Source: CAWIOX01 sp963837775 (lineage in GTDB: Bacteria > Pseudomonadota > Gammaproteobacteria > Burkholderiales > Burkholderiaceae_D). From it: a stretch of DNA of 64,000 nt. Position numbers and translations under genes: made by a program. Below the pieces are notes generated by a model. That model was not told where the DNA came from, did no database searches, and saw nothing but the letters and a program-made list of their open reading frames with translations. Shown piece by piece: positions 1 through 8,567 of the stretch. Within the stretch, counting starts at the first letter, position 1; each line of letters starts with the position of its first letter. The DNA lies in the NCBI GenBank assembly GCA_963837775.1, contig CAWIOX010000032.1, forward strand, positions 71,261-135,260, in the 5' to 3' direction.

Positions 1-1614
1 TGCGCCTGGGTGTCGGCCGCTTCCGGCAGGATGATGCAGAATTCGTCGCCGCCGTAGCGCGCCAGCAAGTCGCCATCCCGGACCGCGGTATGCAGCAGTC
101 GGGCGAAGGCCTGCAAAAACGCATCGCCCACATGGTGGCCAAAGCGGTCGTTGATGGTCTTGAAGTTATCCAGATCCAGCATCAACACCGCAAACTGCTG
201 CTTGTGCCGTTTCGCGCGGCCCACCTCATAGCCGAGCAGTTCCCAGAACATGCGCTGGTTATACAGGTCGGTCAACGGATCGCGGGTCGCGTAATGTTCC
301 AGGTCCTTGGTGTATTTGTAGATCGCCTTGACCGACCCCACCAGATTGAGCAGCGTGGTCAGGATGCTGCCGATGACCATGTGACGCACGTTGTCCTGCG
401 CCATCATCGATTGCACGCCGATCCCGACGATGCCGCCGATTCTCGGCGTTTCCAGCAGCAGGGTCTTGGTTTGCAGTTCGATGTCCTCGATGCTCAGCTC
501 TGGCAGCGCACCTTCCTCGTCGGCGATGTTGTGGGCAATCTGCACCAGCGTGGAACCATGGAAAAACGGATGATCGTGCAACTGCTTGCGCAGGATTTTC
601 TCGAATAACTGCGTGGTCTCGGCTGTAGGCGGATTGCGCCAGAAAATCTCGCACTCATACGCCTCTTCCTCGACCCGGAAAATCGTGACCAGCGCGTAGG
701 CATCGATGATCTGGTTGATGTCGAGCAGCAGCGTTTTAATGAACTCGCGCCAGTCGCGCACCACGTTCGAGGTGATGATGAATTTCTCGAGCAGCCTGAT
801 CTCGAATTCGAGCACGCCCTTGTCGACCGCAACGCCCTTTATCTTCTCTACCAGCAAGGCGACATTGTCGAATGTCTGGTTGAATTCATCGAAGCCGAAA
901 TCGACCTTGCTGATCTGGAGCTGGTCGAAATCCTTGATGCTGTTGAACGAATCGACCTTGCTGCGAAACAGATCGACCGAACGATTGAGTTTTCTGGCCA
1001 CAAAGGTGGTCAGGGCTGCGGCCACCAGCAAGTACCAACAAGCCCAGGATCAGGAACAGCGCGACATAATAGATGCGTGCGGTGGCCCTGACCGTCGGCA
1101 GCTTGTGCGTAATTGCAATGACACCCAGCACGTCGCCCGTTTTTGCATCGGCGTGGCACTTCAGGCAGGCCTGCTGTGCGCCGACCGGATACAGATAGCG
1201 CAGATGACTACCGGTCTTGAGCGCGGCCTGCTTGCCGTCGGCCATCGCCTGCTGTACGTCGGCAACCAGCGCGGCCTGCTGCCAGCGGCCGTAGCGGGCT
1301 TCCACGGCCTTGCCCGGATAGACCTCGATCTGATCCAGCGTGCTGGAAAAAGCGCTGATGCTGTCGGCCGCCAGTTCCTCGACCTGCTGGTGCGAACTGC
1401 CCTGGCGCAAGGCCTGATAAATGGTATTGAAATTTTGCTGCGCGATTTCCTTCGAGGTCTCCAGGCTGCGCTCTTCCAGCAGTTTTTCATACAGCAGCGA
1501 AGACGCCAGAGTCGCACCGAGAAAGACCAGTGCGGCAACGCCGACAGTGGCTGTGAATACAAAGCCCCTGAGCGTCTTGAGCAAACCGAAAGCATATTTG
1601 TACATATTGCGCAT
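1..1614 (-). CDS. Membrane diguanylate cyclase with periplasmic heme-type sensor domain (partial, frameshifted)
   Basis: Predicted to make cyclic di-GMP from GTP at the inner membrane. From an ATG at 1614 the protein has an N-terminal membrane segment, a periplasmic domain with a CLKCH c-type heme motif (1153-1167; DUF3365/Tll0287-like), a second membrane segment, a middle region without recognised domain, then a GGDEF domain with the GGDEF motif at 39-53 and an RxxD inhibitory site five residues before it. The end lies beyond the window. Near 1030 the frame breaks: one extra base in a TTGGTACTTGCTGG stretch separates the second membrane segment from the cytoplasmic half, and removing it restores one open frame to the window edge. 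An upstream TTG at 1647 is a less likely start. Confidence 0.85.
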
Positions 1615-2235
1615 GTCCAGGGCCTGTGGCCAATCTAATAATTGCAAGAAATCAATAGTGAACTACGGTGATGCCATATGCCAGTCAAACGCGAGCGCCA
1701 GGCATGGGTCGAAAAAATACATGCCTGGCGCACATTGATCAAGCGCACGATTTCCGAGCCGGTCGGCATCCCCGGGATTTGCTGCGTTACGCTGCTTTCT
1801 AAAAATTTCCCATAAAAAACTTATTCTACAGAAAGTTTGCATAAAATTGTGGCCCTATCGCCTGAATCGTGCCGGCGAAAAGCACGTCAAAGTCACCGGC
1901 TCACGCCGATTCCGGCAGTTCCGGCCAGCCCGGAAGCGTCCTGGCAGAGATCTCATACGCAAATTTATACTGGCAGGTGTATTGTTATAGTGCCCAATGA
2001 ATACGTGCGCAAACCACTACTTTTTAATGCATACCCATCTATATTTGAGATATCCAGAGCGCATTCAGGCGATTCATGACGGCTGCCGCAGCTTTTTACA
2101 TGCACCAACATCATTGGCATATCCGGGATAAATAAAGCTGTTAAACTTGCGCCCGAAATGAACCCACACAACCCACCCGATTTACCATAATCGCGGCACA
2201 CCAGGAGTCTGCCGCAGATGCTTTGCGGAGGCCGC
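1615..2235. other. Intergenic region between the GGDEF gene and the Nramp gene
   Basis: About 620 bases of mixed, partly AT-rich sequence between two divergently transcribed genes, so it should hold both promoters. The only clear structure is a perfect 12-bp inverted repeat at 1695-1731. A 45-codon open frame (1678-1815) overlaps this repeat but has no ribosome binding site or family I recognise. No RNA gene or yybP-ykoY-type manganese riboswitch was recognised ahead of the transporter. Confidence 0.5.
1695..1731. repeat. Perfect 12-bp inverted repeat
   Basis: GCGCCAGGCATG at 1695-1706 is repeated exactly in inverse orientation at 1720-1731 with a 13-base A-rich spacer. No T-run follows on either side, so it does not look like an intrinsic terminator. 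It sits about 80-120 bases upstream of the GGDEF gene start and could be an operator or a leader hairpin. Confidence 0.7.
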
Positions 2236-3513
2236 ATGGTCAAACAACTGTATTCCCGCATCAAAGACCACGACACGGTCAAGGCGCTCGGCCCCGGACT
2301 GATTACCGGCGCGGCGGACGACGACCCGTCCGGCATCGCCACCTATTCGCAGGCCGGCGCGCAATTCGGCTTCAACATGCTGTGGACCGTGGTGCTCACC
2401 TTCCCGCTGATGGTCGGCATCCAGCTGGTCTCGGCGCGCATCGGCCGCGTCACCGGCAAAGGCCTGGCGGCCAACATCCGGCGCGCCTATTCGCCCTGGC
2501 TGCTGTACGCGATCGTGGCCTTGCTGCTGGCGGCCAATGTGATCAATATCGCCGCCGACATCGCGGCGATGGGGGAGGCGATGCGGCTCATGGTGGGAGG
2601 CGGTTCTGCCCACTATTACTCGCTCGGCTTCGGTTTCCTGTGCCTGTCGCTGCAAATTTTCCTGCCCTACCGCACCTATGTGCACTACCTGAAATGGCTG
2701 ACCCTCGGCCTGCTGGCCTATGTCGCGACCGTGCTGACGGTGCATGTGCCATGGAGCACAGTGGCGTTGCGCACGCTGTGGCCGACGTTTAGCTGGAACA
2801 ACGACTCGATCACGCTGATCGTGGCGGTATTCGGCACCACCATCAGCCCCTACCTGTTCTTTTGGCAAGCCTCGCAGGAAGTCGAGGAAATCCGTGCCGA
2901 CGATGCCGTACAGGCATTGCGCAAGCAGCCGGAAGATGCCGAGTCGCACCTGAAACGCATGAAAACCGACACCATCATCGGCATGGGGTTCTCGAACCTG
3001 GTCGCATTCTCGATCATCCTGACCACCGCCACCACGCTGGCGACGCACGGCATCACCAATATCCAGACCTCGGCCCAGGCGGCCGAAGCGCTGCGCCCGC
3101 TGGCCGGCGAGTTTGCATTCATATTGTTTGCGATGGGGATCATCGGCACCGGCCTGCTGGCGGTGCCGGTGCTGGCCGGCGCATCGGCCTACGCGGTGAC
3201 CGAGAGTTTCCGCTGGCGCAACGGCCTGGATCTGAAGATGCTGCAGGCGCGCGAGTTCTACGCGATCATCTCGCTGGCCACCATCGGCGGCATGCTGCTC
3301 AATTTCGCGCCGATCGACCCGATCAAGGCGCTGTTCTGGTCGGCGCTGATCAACGGCGTGATTGCGGTGCCGATCATGGCGGTGATGATGCTGCTGGCGC
3401 GCGAACCGGCCATCATGGGCAGATTCACGCTATCCAGGCGGCATACCGTGATCGGCTGGCTCGGGGTCGGCGTGATGCTGCTGGCGGTGGTAATGATGTT
3501 CGTGACGATGTAA
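2236..3513 (+). CDS. Nramp-family divalent metal transporter, atypical motif
   Basis: Polytopic inner-membrane protein of 425 residues in the Nramp (PF01566) family, probably moving divalent cations. ATG 2236 is preferred over ATG 2218 because GGAGG lies four bases before it. The first membrane helix carries DDDPSG where canonical Mn/Fe Nramps have DPGN, and the sixth-helix region reads TTISPYLFFWQ instead of the metal-coordinating MPH motif. Canonical manganese selectivity therefore should not be assumed; Nramp-related proteins with altered motifs include magnesium transporters. CorA lies nearby, separated by a DUF4337 gene on the other strand. Confidence 0.85.
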   Translation: MVKQLYSRIKDHDTVKALGPGLITGAADDDPSGIATYSQAGAQFGFNMLWTVVLTFPLMVGIQLVSARIGRVTGKGLAANIRRAYSPWLLYAIVALLLAANVINIAADIAAMGEAMRLMVGGGSAHYYSLGFGFLCLSLQIFLPYRTYVHYLKWLTLGLLAYVATVLTVHVPWSTVALRTLWPTFSWNNDSITLIVAVFGTTISPYLFFWQASQEVEEIRADDAVQALRKQPEDAESHLKRMKTDTIIGMGFSNLVAFSIILTTATTLATHGITNIQTSAQAAEALRPLAGEFAFILFAMGIIGTGLLAVPVLAGASAYAVTESFRWRNGLDLKMLQAREFYAIISLATIGGMLLNFAPIDPIKALFWSALINGVIAVPIMAVMMLLAREPAIMGRFTLSRRHTVIGWLGVGVMLLAVVMMFVTM

Positions 3514-3569
3514 CTGCCCGGAGCCTGTCAATCTACCGAGCACCGTACATTGACTGGCTCGCTCGGTAG

Positions 3570-4175
3570 TTATGACAACAACTGCACCAGCGCAGTTGGA
3601 TGGATCGACCAGCCCAGCAGGCCGGACAGTCCCATCAGAATGCCGAAACCGGTCGGCACCAGCGCCGCAAAATACAGCCAGCGCTGGTGCGTCAGCGCGG
3701 TGACCGCCAACAGGGAAATCGCAATCGCCAGCAACGCGTCCGACAGGTCGAACTGGTCGTCATGGAAGTTGGCGGCGTCGTAATCCTTCTGGTCCTGCTC
3801 GGCTTGCTGCTGCAGCTCCGCTTTCTTCTTGGCCTGTTCCGCCGCGATCTTTTCGTAGCTCCGGATCGCTTCCGCATACCCGGCCTGCTCCGTCAGCGGG
3901 CGCCCGGCCGCCGCCAGCCGCAGCTGCACCAGCGTCGATTTGGCGACTTCTTCGCGGATATTGCGCGCCTGATAAAACGCCCAGTGGTCGAGCTTGTTGG
4001 CCTGCGCCTGCTGCATGCCCTGCACGATATTGTCATCCTTGACCTTGCAGATGCCCATGAAGGTGGCCAGCATCGCCACCGTAATCGCGACCAGCATGTT
4101 GAGCCGCATCGATGCGCGGTCGGTGCTGCTATCGTCCTTCAATGATTCGATGGTGTCCAGGGGGTCGATGTCCAT
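3570..4175 (-). CDS. DUF4337 family membrane protein
   Basis: A 201-residue protein with one membrane helix near residues 28-45, a charged coiled-coil-like middle rich in Gln, Lys and Ala, and two C-terminal hydrophobic helices. The pattern, including the NKLDHWAFYQARNIREE stretch, matches the DUF4337 family, whose function is not known. It is convergent with the Nramp gene and separated from the corA stop by about 220 bases that contain a dispersed repeat element. Confidence 0.8.
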   Translation of the reverse strand: MDIDPLDTIESLKDDSSTDRASMRLNMLVAITVAMLATFMGICKVKDDNIVQGMQQAQANKLDHWAFYQARNIREEVAKSTLVQLRLAAAGRPLTEQAGYAEAIRSYEKIAAEQAKKKAELQQQAEQDQKDYDAANFHDDQFDLSDALLAIAISLLAVTALTHQRWLYFAALVPTGFGILMGLSGLLGWSIHPTALVQLLS

Positions 4176-4249
4176 GATTGCGCCGCGTTGTTGATGAATA
4201 CGAAGTGTAATCGAGTCATCCGAAACCCCCGAAAATACCTAGAATGTCA

Positions 4250-4324
4250 GGAAAATAACGGGGGTATGCGTGAAAACAATTGGCTACCCGCACAAGAATA
4301 AAGGGCTGTACGAACATACCTACG
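4250..4324 (-). repeat. Dispersed GGGAGTAT/GTGCGGG intergenic element, copy 1
   Basis: Read on the minus strand this copy starts CGTAGGTATG (4324-4315), carries the core GTGCGGG at 4293-4287 and ends GCATACCCCCGTTATTTTCC at 4269-4250. It aligns along almost its whole length with the copy at 24451-24524. It lies between corA and the DUF4337 gene, both on the minus strand. Confidence 0.65.
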
Positions 4325-4396
4325 GCAGTATTCAAACAGGCTGCAGAATTGAAAAGCACATCATGAAACCTGTTTTTGAGTGCCTCCCAGCCAGCA

Positions 4397-5362
4397 TCAT
4401 TTCAGCCAGCCGCGCCGCTTGAAGTACCAGAACGGCGTCAGCGCGGAGGCCAGCATCAGCCCTATCGCCAGCGGATAGCCGAAATCCCACTGCAGCTCCG
4501 GCAATATCCGGAAGTTCATGCCGTAAATGCTGGCGATCAGGGTCGGCGGCAGGAACGCGACGCTGGCGACCGAGAAGATTTTGATGATGTTATTCTGGTT
4601 GATGTTGATGAAACCGACGGTGGCGTCCATCAGGAAGTTGATCTTGTCGAACAGGAAAGAGGTATGGCCGTCGAGCGATTCGATATCGCGCAAAATCTGG
4701 CGCGCCTCCTCGAACTGGTCCGCATTGAGCAGCCGGCCGCGCATCAGAAAGCTCACCGCGCGCCGGGTATCCATCATGTTGCGGCGGATACGGCCGTTCA
4801 GATCTTCCTCTTGCGCGATCGCGTTCAGCGCCGCCGCCGCATCCTGATCGGTGAATTCCTTCTGCAGCACGCTGCGGCTGACCTCTTCCAGGTTCTGGTA
4901 GATCCCTTCCAGCGCATCGGCCGAGTATTCGGCATCGGTCGCATACAGGTCGAGCAGCACGTCCTTGAAATCCTCGATCGAGCCGGGCCGCGAACGGGCG
5001 CGCATGCGCACCAGCCGAAACACCGGCAAATCGTCGGTATGCACGGAAAACAGCATGCTTTTGGTCAGGATGAACGCCACCGTCACGCTGCGCGAAGGGC
5101 CGTCCTCTTCCTCGACCAGGAAATCGGTGCGCAGATGCAGGTCGCCGTTCTCCGCCTCGTAATACCGCGCCGAAGCTTCGATATCCTTGACCTCGTCCTC
5201 GCCCGGCAACGTGACTTCATACATGCCCTTGATCCAGGCCCGTTCCTCATCATTGGTATCGGTCAGGTCGATCCAGACCGGCTCGATATTCACCAGATCG
5301 GCACGATTGCTGATATAGACCTGGTTCAGGCGCCCGTTTTGCAAGACGAAAGCATTAATCAA
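4397..5362 (-). CDS. corA: Magnesium/cobalt transporter CorA
   Basis: CorA forms a pentameric inner-membrane channel for Mg2+ (also Co2+, Ni2+). The protein has the large acidic cytoplasmic N-terminal domain and a C-terminal pair of membrane helices, with the signature YGMNF just after the first helix. I place the start at TTG 5362 (protein beginning (M)INAFVLQNGR) because GGGAG lies just upstream and the next possible start, GTG 5407, adds an unusual extension. Length is then 321 residues, close to E. coli CorA at 316. Confidence 0.92.
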   Translation of the reverse strand: MINAFVLQNGRLNQVYISNRADLVNIEPVWIDLTDTNDEERAWIKGMYEVTLPGEDEVKDIEASARYYEAENGDLHLRTDFLVEEEDGPSRSVTVAFILTKSMLFSVHTDDLPVFRLVRMRARSRPGSIEDFKDVLLDLYATDAEYSADALEGIYQNLEEVSRSVLQKEFTDQDAAAALNAIAQEEDLNGRIRRNMMDTRRAVSFLMRGRLLNADQFEEARQILRDIESLDGHTSFLFDKINFLMDATVGFININQNNIIKIFSVASVAFLPPTLIASIYGMNFRILPELQWDFGYPLAIGLMLASALTPFWYFKRRGWLK

Positions 5363-5615
5363 TTTTTTCTCCCAGCCATGTCCACGATCCCATCGGCGCA
5401 AGCGCACAGGATGAGCAGGAACATCTGCTACTCAGGGTCTCTATAAAGGGGGGCGCAGCGTGACAAGCTAGTCAGGAACGCGCCTTCCCGCATGCGGTGG
5501 CGAAAGACGCTACTTGCTGCAGTATGCGCCGGCAGCATGACCAGCCAATGACAACACCGACCACCGCGCATGTAAACAGCGCAAGTGTACTTTCATCGAT
5601 ATCAGCAGGCAAGCA

Positions 5616-6032
5616 TCAACGCGCTTGCAGCGGCAGCGCTGGCGCTCGCCCGGCAAGATTATCGTCGAAACGCTCTGGCGCCGCAGCCGCAGGCGGCACT
5701 TTCGGCGCCTCGACGCCTTGCGTCAGGTGCAGCCTGACTGCCTTGCCGCCGGATTTTTTCGGGTCGCAGTCGAGATTCGAATACAGCACCTTGCCGTCCA
5801 CCGTGCAGCGCCGCACCGGCGCCGACTCCGCAGCGCCGGCAGCAGCCTGCGCCTTGTGCAGCGCGTCCGCCACCGGACCGGCCTGCTTGACGCGCGACCA
5901 CAGTTCGGCCGGCAGATTGCGCTCATAGCGCAGCGAGAACAAGGCGAGCAGCGCGCCCACGGTCAGCAGCGCGATCAGGATTGCGCACCACAGCAGGCTG
6001 AGCGCGCCGCGTTGTTGCGTCAGTGGCTTCAC
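5616..6032 (-). CDS. DUF4124-like small membrane protein
   Basis: A 138-residue protein with an N-terminal membrane helix (about residues 10-30) and a periplasmic part containing RRCTVDGKVLYSNLDC, typical of DUF4124-type domains in which two cysteines may form a disulfide. The C-terminal tail is low complexity, rich in Pro and Ala. The start lies 2 bases from the mtgA stop, so it is probably the last gene of the aroE-mtgA transcription unit. Function unknown. Confidence 0.75.
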   Translation of the reverse strand: MKPLTQQRGALSLLWCAILIALLTVGALLALFSLRYERNLPAELWSRVKQAGPVADALHKAQAAAGAAESAPVRRCTVDGKVLYSNLDCDPKKSGGKAVRLHLTQGVEAPKVPPAAAAPERFDDNLAGRAPALPLQAR

Positions 6033-6033
6033 C

Positions 6034-6729
6034 TCAAGGCAACTCGGCCGAGCCCATGCGGCGCAATATCAGGCCGGTACGCCGTGACAGATAGGAGGAG
6101 CCGCGATTCTTGTCGTAAAAGCGCGGATTGGGCAGCATCACCGCCAGTTTGGCGGCCTGGCTCTGGCCCAGGCTGGCGGCCGACACCCCGTAGTAATGGC
6201 GGGCGGCGGCCTCGGCGCCGAACACGCCATTGCCCCACTCGACCACGTTCAGGTAAATCTCGAAAATGCGCTCCTTGTCCATCCAGAATTCGAGCATGTA
6301 GGCGATCACGAATTCCTGCGCCTTGCGGAAATAACTGCGCTGGCCGGACAGGAACAGGTTCTTCGCCAGCTGCTGCGTGATGGTCGAGCCGCCGGCCACC
6401 ACCTTGCCTTTGCGGCTGTTCTTTTCGTACGCGACCTGCAGCGCGACCCAGTCGACCCCTTCATGCTCGGAAAAATGCGAATCTTCCGACGCGATGATCG
6501 CGCGCTTGAGGTTATTCGAGATCCGGCTGTAAGGCACCCACTGATGCTGCAATTGCGCTTTCGGATTCTTGTCCAGCAACACCGATTCCTGCTGCCGCAT
6601 GAAGCTGGTGCTGGACGGATTGAAGTGCACCCATAGCCCGATCTGCACGAAGTAATACAGCTGGAACAGCAGCAGCAGCGCCAGCGATGCCAGGGTCAGC
6701 CACAGCAGCAGCTTGCGCAGCGCGTTCAT
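6034..6729 (-). CDS. mtgA: Monofunctional peptidoglycan glycosyltransferase MtgA
   Basis: Polymerises lipid II into glycan strands in the periplasm, without a transpeptidase domain. The 231-residue protein has an N-terminal membrane anchor (residues 5-30) and a GT51 domain with the EDSHFSEHEG motif containing the catalytic glutamate, followed by GGSTITQQLAKNLFLS and the ERIFEIYLNVVEWGNGVFG block. ATG 6729 (MNALRKLL) fits the family start; longer in-frame versions add an Arg/Gly/Ala-rich stretch that is really aroE sequence. It overlaps the end of aroE by 4 bases. Confidence 0.93.
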   Translation of the reverse strand: MNALRKLLLWLTLASLALLLLFQLYYFVQIGLWVHFNPSSTSFMRQQESVLLDKNPKAQLQHQWVPYSRISNNLKRAIIASEDSHFSEHEGVDWVALQVAYEKNSRKGKVVAGGSTITQQLAKNLFLSGQRSYFRKAQEFVIAYMLEFWMDKERIFEIYLNVVEWGNGVFGAEAAARHYYGVSAASLGQSQAAKLAVMLPNPRFYDKNRGSSYLSRRTGLILRRMGSAELP

Positions 6730-7551
6730 TGCGCTGCTTGAAGAGTCGCACGGAGTGCGGCAAACACCGGCGCGGTGTCCGGGCGCACGCCGCGCCAGAC
6801 CAGAAAGGCTTCCGCCGCCTGCTCGACCAGCATGCCCAGCCCATCGCGCACGCACGCGCCCTGCGCGGCGGCAAACTGCATGAACAGCGTCGGCAACTTA
6901 CCGTACATCATGTCGTAGGCCAGCGTATCGCGGCCAAACAGCGCAGCCGGAAATCGGCGGCAGCTCGGCCGCCAGGCTGGCCGAAGTCGCATTGATGATG
7001 AGGTCGAACTGGCCGTCCAGCGCGGCAAAATCGCTGGCCACAAGATTGCCGTGGGCGGCGAACTGCTGCGCCAGCGCTGCGGCTTTTTCAGCGGTACGGT
7101 TGGCGATCACCAGTTGCGCCGGATGCTCCAGCAGCAGCGGCAGGATCACGCCGCGCGCCGCGCCGCCCGCGCCCAGCAGCAGCACCCGCTTGCCACGCAC
7201 GGACACGCCGGCATTGCGCACGATGTCGGCCACCAGACCGATGCCGTCGGTATTGTCGCCCAGGATCTGCCCGCCATCGAAGCGCAACGTATTGACCGCG
7301 CCAGCCGCCTGCGCGCGGTCGCTCAGCTGGGTTGCCAGCGCATAGGCTTCCAGCTTGAACGGCACGGTGACATTGGCGCCCTTGCCACCCTGCGCGATGA
7401 ACGTCTGCACGCTGGCTGCAAAGCCATCCAGCGGCGCCAGCAGCCGCTCGTACGACATGTCTTGCCCGGTCTGGGCGGCAAATTGGGCGTGGATTTCAGG
7501 CGATTTGCTGTGCGCGATCGGATTGCCGATCACCGCGTAACGGTCGGTCAT
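6726..7551 (-). CDS. aroE: Shikimate dehydrogenase AroE (frameshifted)
   Basis: Reduces 3-dehydroshikimate to shikimate with NADPH in aromatic amino-acid synthesis. The N-terminal part shows NPIAHSKSP (shikimate site), the catalytic Lys in NVTVPFK, DNTDGIG, and the GAGGAARG nucleotide loop. Near 6950 the frame shifts by one extra base; after it the second frame gives FGRDTLAYDMMYG and the usual C-terminal helix to the stop at 6726. With that base removed the protein is 274 residues, normal for AroE. It precedes mtgA and follows a TonB-like gene. Confidence 0.9.
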
Positions 7552-7567
7552 AGAGGTTCTTCTAGGT

Positions 7568-8461
7568 TCAGTTCGCCGGCCCGGTCAGCACCGTTTCCAG
7601 CGCTTCTTCGCGGGTGAATTTGAAACGGGTGATGACTTCCCACAGGTCATCCTTGTCGGCCGAGCGCATATTCTCGGGGAAGCGGCCGAACGGCGCGGCG
7701 CGCCGCACGATGCGCAGCGCCGCATGATCCAGGTCGGGGTTGCCGGAACTGCGCTCGACCCGCGGGCCGCCGTCTTTTTCGTAAATGCTGCCATCCTGAA
7801 AAATCGGGATCGACACGATCAATTCGCCGTACAGTTTCTTGTCGTTCTTTTGCGGGAAATTCAGGGTGCCGATCTTTTCGATCCGTCCTTGCAGCGACTT
7901 GTAATACATCGCATAACCGACCGCGCGCGTGCTGGGCGTGATTTGCGTCTTTTTCGGGCGCTTGTTGTAGTCCTCGACGTTCTTGGCGATTTCGGCTTCC
8001 ATCCGCGCCATCGCCTTCGCGCTGTCGAGCAGGTCGGCCGCGTCCGGCCGCGGCGTCTCTTTCGTCAGGTCCGGATTTTTTACCTGCGGCATCGCAAAAG
8101 CCGTCTTTTTCTTGAGCTGGTCCAGCAGTTTTTTCTGCTTTTCTTCCAGTTCGGCGACCCGCCGTTGGGCCGCCTTGATGCTCTCGCCGCTCTCGCTCTT
8201 GTGCATGTCCGGCAACGGCGATTTGGCGCGCCCGGCATCGGCATTGCCGCCGCCGTCCAGATTGGCCTGCGCCAGCGCCTCGGCCTTGAGCGGTTTCTTG
8301 TCGTGCTTGGCATTGACCAGCACCACCTCCAGCCCCGGGTCGGCCGGCGCAAAGCGGAACGCCTGCGGCGCGGCAAAATGCACGCCGAGCAAGGCGCCAT
8401 GCACCAGCACCGAAACGGTGACGGCGATGGAGAGCGGGGACAATTGTTGGAGGAACTTCAC
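7568..8461 (-). CDS. TonB-family energy-transducer-like protein
   Basis: A 297-residue inner-membrane-anchored periplasmic protein. The N-terminus has a single membrane helix (about residues 10-28), then a charged linker with a predicted coiled coil (residues 90-120, rich in Glu/Lys/Gln), and a C-terminal domain of TonB type (GELIVSIPIFQDGSIYE followed by the helix ALRIVRRAAPFGRFPEN). No exbB/exbD lies beside it. It stands between the RNB exoribonuclease and aroE, the usual place for this protein in related genomes as I recall them. Its receptor partners are unknown. Confidence 0.8.
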   Translation of the reverse strand: MKFLQQLSPLSIAVTVSVLVHGALLGVHFAAPQAFRFAPADPGLEVVLVNAKHDKKPLKAEALAQANLDGGGNADAGRAKSPLPDMHKSESGESIKAAQRRVAELEEKQKKLLDQLKKKTAFAMPQVKNPDLTKETPRPDAADLLDSAKAMARMEAEIAKNVEDYNKRPKKTQITPSTRAVGYAMYYKSLQGRIEKIGTLNFPQKNDKKLYGELIVSIPIFQDGSIYEKDGGPRVERSSGNPDLDHAALRIVRRAAPFGRFPENMRSADKDDLWEVITRFKFTREEALETVLTGPAN

Positions 8462-8567
8462 GAATAAGACGCAATAGATCGACAGAGTGCAGGGATTTTA
8501 CGGCAAACGGCGCTCCCGGCTGACGCTTTTTGACAAGCGTCGGCCAGCGCAGCATTCCAGCGCGAGA

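Noticed and set aside
1678..1815. 45-codon open frame overlapping the inverted repeat near 1.7 kb
   Set aside because: No ribosome binding site recognised and the inverted repeat within it explains part of the composition; kept only as a possibility.
1837..2079. 80-codon open frame on the plus strand before the Nramp gene
   Set aside because: No ribosome binding site, no family resemblance, AT-rich end typical of non-coding sequence.
4230..4270. CsoR/RcnR-type metal operator (C-rich/G-rich dyad) near the metal transporter genes
   Set aside because: The G/C-rich TAT motif recurs at loci unrelated to metals (secA, lpxC, proS, nrdAB), and the longer alignment fits the dispersed element better.
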